The notes below the pieces were generated by a model. It was not told the DNA's origin. It was given only the letters and a program-made list of their open reading frames with translations, and made no database searches. The position numbers were made by a program, and so were the translations under genes. From a virus, in IMG/VR virus record IMGVR_UViG_3300043543_000216, positions 1 through 24,991 of that record: 24,991 nucleotides of DNA. The stretch is one strand, 5' to 3'. Numbering within the stretch: the first letter of the stretch is position 1; each line of letters opens with the position of its first letter. This document shows, one piece after another, positions 21,558 to 24,991 of this stretch.

Positions 21558-23956
21558 GGGAATTCCTCAAGGCCCTGCCGCCCGAGGCCAGGGCCGAGTT
21601 CCTTGCCGGCCAGGCGCCAGGCGGCGCGGCTGTCGCGCCACCTCTCAATCCGGCAGCGGATGCTCTGGGTGACGCGCCTTGGCCGCTCATCCCGGAGGAG
21701 TACAGGGGCGACATCCTCCGGCACGAGCTGATGCGAAAGATCCTTAGCCAGCATCCGGCGGCCACGGCACCTCCCAACGTCGCGGTCAAGCCGCCCGCAA
21801 ACTGGTACGAATACTCCCGGCGCCAAGTCGGCTCGCCAGCGGATGCCCTGGCTGACGGACCTTGGCCGCCCATCCCGGAAGAGGACAGGGATGATATCCC
21901 GCGGCATGAGGTGCCGCAAAAGATCCCCAGCCAGCAGACGGAATACACGCCACCTCCCAATATCGTGGTCAAACCGCCCCCAAAACCGCACGAATACGCT
22001 CGGCGCCAATTCGACTCGCCAGCGGATGCTCTGGGTGACCCGCCTTGGCCGCTCATCCCGGAAGAGTACATGGGTGACATCCTCCAGCACGAGGCGCTGC
22101 GAAAGATCGCTCGACCGCCGGCAACGCCAGTGGCTCGGCGGCGCCCCTTGCTAGCCCGGGCGCCCAGCCAGCAGGCAAGGCCCGTGGCTCGGCGGCGCCC
22201 CTTGCCAGTCCGCCCGCCCAGGCAGGAACCGCTTTACTACGGATATTGGGATAGCTCAAGACGGCTCGACATGCTCGACGACCAGTTGGACCAGGTCGAT
22301 GAGATCCTTGAGCGCACCCGCCCTGGCGGCGTCGATACCGGGCGCGTGGTTCCATCGAGGCCGTCGCCACGCCCCACGCCCAGCGATCCGACCATGCTGG
22401 GATGGCGGTTCGCCCAGATGCCGCCGATACAGCGGGAGGAGCCGTACAAGTCCAAGGACATCACCTTCGAGGAGTGGAGGAAGCAGCGAGGCGACAAGCG
22501 CAAGGAAATGACCCTGGGGCCGGATCGGGTCTCGCCCCATAACATCGAACGGCTCTACCGGGAAGCCAGGCTTCACCCGGACCAGTTCTCGGCGCTCAAG
22601 GAGATTTTCTGGAATCAGGGCCGGTTCCCGACGGCACGCGAGCTGCTTCAGATGAGGCTGCCCCTCCACATGTGGCCGAGGCAGTATGGCCCGCCGGCGC
22701 GGGCACTCGGCCAGCGTGAGGTCGTGATGGGGAGAGCCGGCGCCCAGCCTGCTGCCGGTGAGCTGAGAGCCGGCGGCGAGATCCCCGAGGCGGCCGGCGC
22801 TGCCGCGCCGCAGGCCGCCGTCGCGGGCGGGGCTGGCGTGCCGGTCGTCGAGGACATGGTCTGGCCAGTCCGGCCGCTGCTGCGAGACTTCACTGGACCG
22901 ACAGGCTTCCGCGGGCCGTTCGGCGAACTCTACTTGCGAGAATCCGATGCCATCAAGGCAAAGCAGCTAGCACGGGCCGCCGCCAGACAGGAACTTCAGC
23001 GTGGCGCGTTTCGCCGCTGGGCCAGGGACATTCGCCAGACGGGGATGCCGCCGATGGGTGTGGCGCTGGCCATGCTCGGCGCCGGCGGAGGCCTGGAAGG
23101 CGGCAACCTGGAACAGGCCGGCGCGATCCTGAACCTCGGCAATCCGGATGTCGCGGCCGCCGCGATGCGCGTCGCCGCGGCCCAGCGAGAGGGGGCCGCG
23201 GACAGGGCATTCCGGGAGCGCGAGTCGGCCGCGGAGAGGGCGTTCCGGGAGCGCCAGGCTCAAGGCGCCATGGAATTCCAGGCGCGCGAGGCGGCCGATG
23301 AGAGGGCGTTCCGGGAGCGCGAGGCGGCCGCGGAGAGGCAGCTTCGTCTCTATCTGGCCGAGAAGGAGCGGGAACTGGCCAAACAAAAGATGACGGCCGA
23401 GGAACAGGCGGCATATCTACGGCTTTATCAGGAGACGATGAATTCCATGATCTCTGGCCTGGGGGAGCAGGTCCCGGACCCAGTGCTGAGGCTGAATCTC
23501 GCCAAGGAACTCACGGAGAAGGCCATGAAAAACCTGTTCGGCGTTGGGCAAGCCGCGCCACCAGACGGTCGGCAAGCCGATCAGCCGCAACAGCCGGACG
23601 ATCGGCAAGCCAATCAGCCGCAACAGCCAGACGCCAGCACCATCGTTCGGGCTCTCCAGAATCTCGAACAAAGAGCACAGGTCATGAGGCCAGACCAGTT
23701 CTTCGACTCCATTACCGAGGAAGATGTGGCCCTCGTCGGCCCGGAAGCCATCTCGCGCATCGTCGCCGAGCGCAAGTGGCAGGATGAGCTTCAGGACTAT
23801 CTTGAAGAGCCAGGCGTTTGGGATGAACTTACCTCGGCGGAATTCTGGAAAACCGTGACCCCAGGCATGGCTGGTGACCCCATGAAGCTTTATAAACAAT
23901 GGGCTGAACGAAACCTGAGGCTCGGGCGAGCACTCGGATTCGGGCCACAACAATAG
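21530..23956 (+). CDS. Large repeat-containing, coiled-coil virion protein
   Basis: This 808-aa protein has near its N-terminus three imperfect repeats of about 61 residues, starting at PADALGDAPWPLIPEEYRG, PADALADGPWPPIPEEDRD and PADALGDPPWPLIPEEYMG (nt about 21650, 21836, 22018). An Arg/Pro-rich basic zone follows (VARRRPLLARAPSQQ, VARRRPLPVRPP). Residues about 550-620 form a highly charged helix with repeated AAERAFRERE-like units, probably a coiled coil. A short duplicated segment RQADQPQQPDD/RQANQPQQPDA lies later. No enzymatic motif is seen. Size and position suggest an internal or ejected virion protein. Confidence 0.7.
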   Translation: MANQYPWRMREFLKALPPEARAEFLAGQAPGGAAVAPPLNPAADALGDAPWPLIPEEYRGDILRHELMRKILSQHPAATAPPNVAVKPPANWYEYSRRQVGSPADALADGPWPPIPEEDRDDIPRHEVPQKIPSQQTEYTPPPNIVVKPPPKPHEYARRQFDSPADALGDPPWPLIPEEYMGDILQHEALRKIARPPATPVARRRPLLARAPSQQARPVARRRPLPVRPPRQEPLYYGYWDSSRRLDMLDDQLDQVDEILERTRPGGVDTGRVVPSRPSPRPTPSDPTMLGWRFAQMPPIQREEPYKSKDITFEEWRKQRGDKRKEMTLGPDRVSPHNIERLYREARLHPDQFSALKEIFWNQGRFPTARELLQMRLPLHMWPRQYGPPARALGQREVVMGRAGAQPAAGELRAGGEIPEAAGAAAPQAAVAGGAGVPVVEDMVWPVRPLLRDFTGPTGFRGPFGELYLRESDAIKAKQLARAAARQELQRGAFRRWARDIRQTGMPPMGVALAMLGAGGGLEGGNLEQAGAILNLGNPDVAAAAMRVAAAQREGAADRAFRERESAAERAFRERQAQGAMEFQAREAADERAFREREAAAERQLRLYLAEKERELAKQKMTAEEQAAYLRLYQETMNSMISGLGEQVPDPVLRLNLAKELTEKAMKNLFGVGQAAPPDGRQADQPQQPDDRQANQPQQPDASTIVRALQNLEQRAQVMRPDQFFDSITEEDVALVGPEAISRIVAERKWQDELQDYLEEPGVWDELTSAEFWKTVTPGMAGDPMKLYKQWAERNLRLGRALGFGPQQ

Positions 23957-23974
23957 TAACGGTCCGAGGTGCCC

Positions 23975-24991
23975 ATGGCGATCAGCCTCTTCCCAGAAAA
24001 GCGGAAAAAACCTGGCCCCCTGCCGGAACTGGACCTGACCCTCGAACCAGAGGAAAAGGCCGATCTTCTCTCCGATCTCAAGGCCGGGACGCTCTCGACC
24101 ATCGGATACATCGCGGAGACGCTGGACAAGCCGGGCCGCGCGATCCGCGGCCTGCTTGGTGGCCAGCCCAGGGAAGTCCTGAACCTGCTCATCCCTTTTT
24201 CGGATGCATTGGGGGTCACGGATCCGGCAACCCAGGTCAGCGGTAGGGATCTCCTCGAAAAGGCGGGACTTCTCTCGGAGAACACGCCTGGCCTCGACTG
24301 GGGAGACGTGGCCGGGTTCGTGACCGAGGTCGCCCTCGATCCGTTGACGTGGGTCTCTGGGCCCGGCAAGGCGGCCATCGGCGGCGCGGCGAAGGCCGGC
24401 ACAAAAGGGGCCGCCAAGGTAGCGAAAGCCGCCGCCAAGCAAGCCGCCGCGGATGTCGCCAGACGTAGCGCGAATATCTACCAGCAGGCGAGGCTCGCGG
24501 CGGAATCGCTCTTGCCAAGCGGCACCACGGCGGCCCAGGTCGCGGAGCATCTCGACGAGGTCGGACGGCTGGCCGTGGAGTCCGAGCGTCTGGCGGCGAC
24601 CAAGACCGCGGTTCAGAACGCCATGGTTAGCGCGGCCGCGCCAGACCACCCGGTCCTGTTCGGCCGCCCCGTAAGCGCCAACCGCGCCATGGCATCCATG
24701 TCTGGACTGTTCGACGAGGCGAATCCGCGGCTGCCCGGACATCTCACCACGCCCGCCAGGATGACCGAGGAGATCGCCGCGGGCGAGCGCGGCCTGATCT
24801 CCCTCACCAACCCCATCACCGGGAAACAGTACCTCACGCTGTTCACGGGGCCAAGAGCCGCCGAATTCTACAAGTTCGTGACGTACAACCCCGTCTCCAA
24901 CGTATTGCGAACGTGGTTCGCCTCCGGCCACGAGGGCCTCAAGGGCATGGCCGACGAGCACTTCTGGGCGGACCTCCGCAAAGCCAAGGCC
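23975..24991 (+). CDS. Large virion protein, N-terminal part (runs off the window)
   Basis: An open frame from ATG 23975, with GAGGT four bases upstream, continues without a stop to the window end (339 codons). After a basic start (FPEKRKKPGPLPELD) it has amphipathic helices, then VTEVALDPLTWVSGPGKAA (about 118-136), a segment common near the N-terminus of very large phage ejection or polyvalent virion proteins. Ala/Lys-rich helices follow (GAAKVAKAAAKQAAADVARR). The C-terminal domains that would define function, such as transglycosylase or protease, are outside the window. Confidence 0.65.
   Translation, partial: MAISLFPEKRKKPGPLPELDLTLEPEEKADLLSDLKAGTLSTIGYIAETLDKPGRAIRGLLGGQPREVLNLLIPFSDALGVTDPATQVSGRDLLEKAGLLSENTPGLDWGDVAGFVTEVALDPLTWVSGPGKAAIGGAAKAGTKGAAKVAKAAAKQAAADVARRSANIYQQARLAAESLLPSGTTAAQVAEHLDEVGRLAVESERLAATKTAVQNAMVSAAAPDHPVLFGRPVSANRAMASMSGLFDEANPRLPGHLTTPARMTEEIAAGERGLISLTNPITGKQYLTLFTGPRAAEFYKFVTYNPVSNVLRTWFASGHEGLKGMADEHFWADLRKAKA

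Noticed and set aside
23417-24961. 514-codon minus-strand frame at the right end
   Set aside because: It is the antisense shadow of the two + strand virion genes, which show coherent proteins, a ribosome site and operon order; its translation shows no recognisable domain.

Overview
The window comes from a GC-rich tailed bacteriophage or prophage (Caudoviricetes). The gene order is podovirus-like: small-subunit candidate, large terminase, portal, short-tail adaptor, a gp10/tail-tubular-B-like protein, a collar fibre, then a run of Gln/Ala-rich proteins resembling ejected internal virion proteins. No sheath, tail tube, tape measure, integrase, tRNA or cas gene is visible. All genes lie on the + strand and most overlap by 1 to 40 bases, so they look like one long late operon.

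Bases 1-5757 hold no gene. They contain two head-to-tail CRISPR-like arrays of about 82 units in total, with 36-bp repeats and mostly 34-38-bp unique spacers. Each array starts with a related leader ending near CTTATGCCG (1-63 and 2276-2371). Each has a nearly invariant leader-proximal part (64-1530 and 2372-4824) and a decayed distal tail (about 1566-2275 and 4861-5757). The repeat carries a 6-bp stem with a 9-nt loop that stops two bases before the spacer. In the tails the stem sequence changes freely but both arms change together, so pairing is kept. One spacer (4487-4521) is a perfect 35-nt reverse complement of 20093-20127, the first codons of a virion-protein gene in this same window. 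Two other spacers, one in each array, encode the same 12-residue peptide with almost only synonymous differences, so they were taken from homologous coding DNA of diverged targets.

Bases 5848-8333 form the packaging module (membrane protein, probable small terminase, TerL). Bases 8327-11451 carry a small unknown protein, the portal, a 48-aa basic peptide and a 174-aa unknown; no major capsid gene is present here. Bases 11455-16223 are the tail module: adaptor, a gp10-like protein split by an apparent -1 frameshift, and a fibre with six HxH motifs. Bases 16184-19497 are a coupled modification cassette: glycosyltransferase-like protein with a zinc ribbon, SAM methyltransferase, NAD-dependent sugar epimerase/dehydratase, and 2-oxoglutarate/Fe(II) oxygenase. 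Bases 19540-24991 hold candidate internal virion proteins, the last running off the window.

The item most likely to be new is the phage-linked double array: a hairpin under covariation, a handle geometry like type V crRNAs, no cas genes in view, and a spacer exactly antisense to the start of one of the element's own genes. Whether it acts in inter-phage competition, self-regulation or something else cannot be decided from this sequence.
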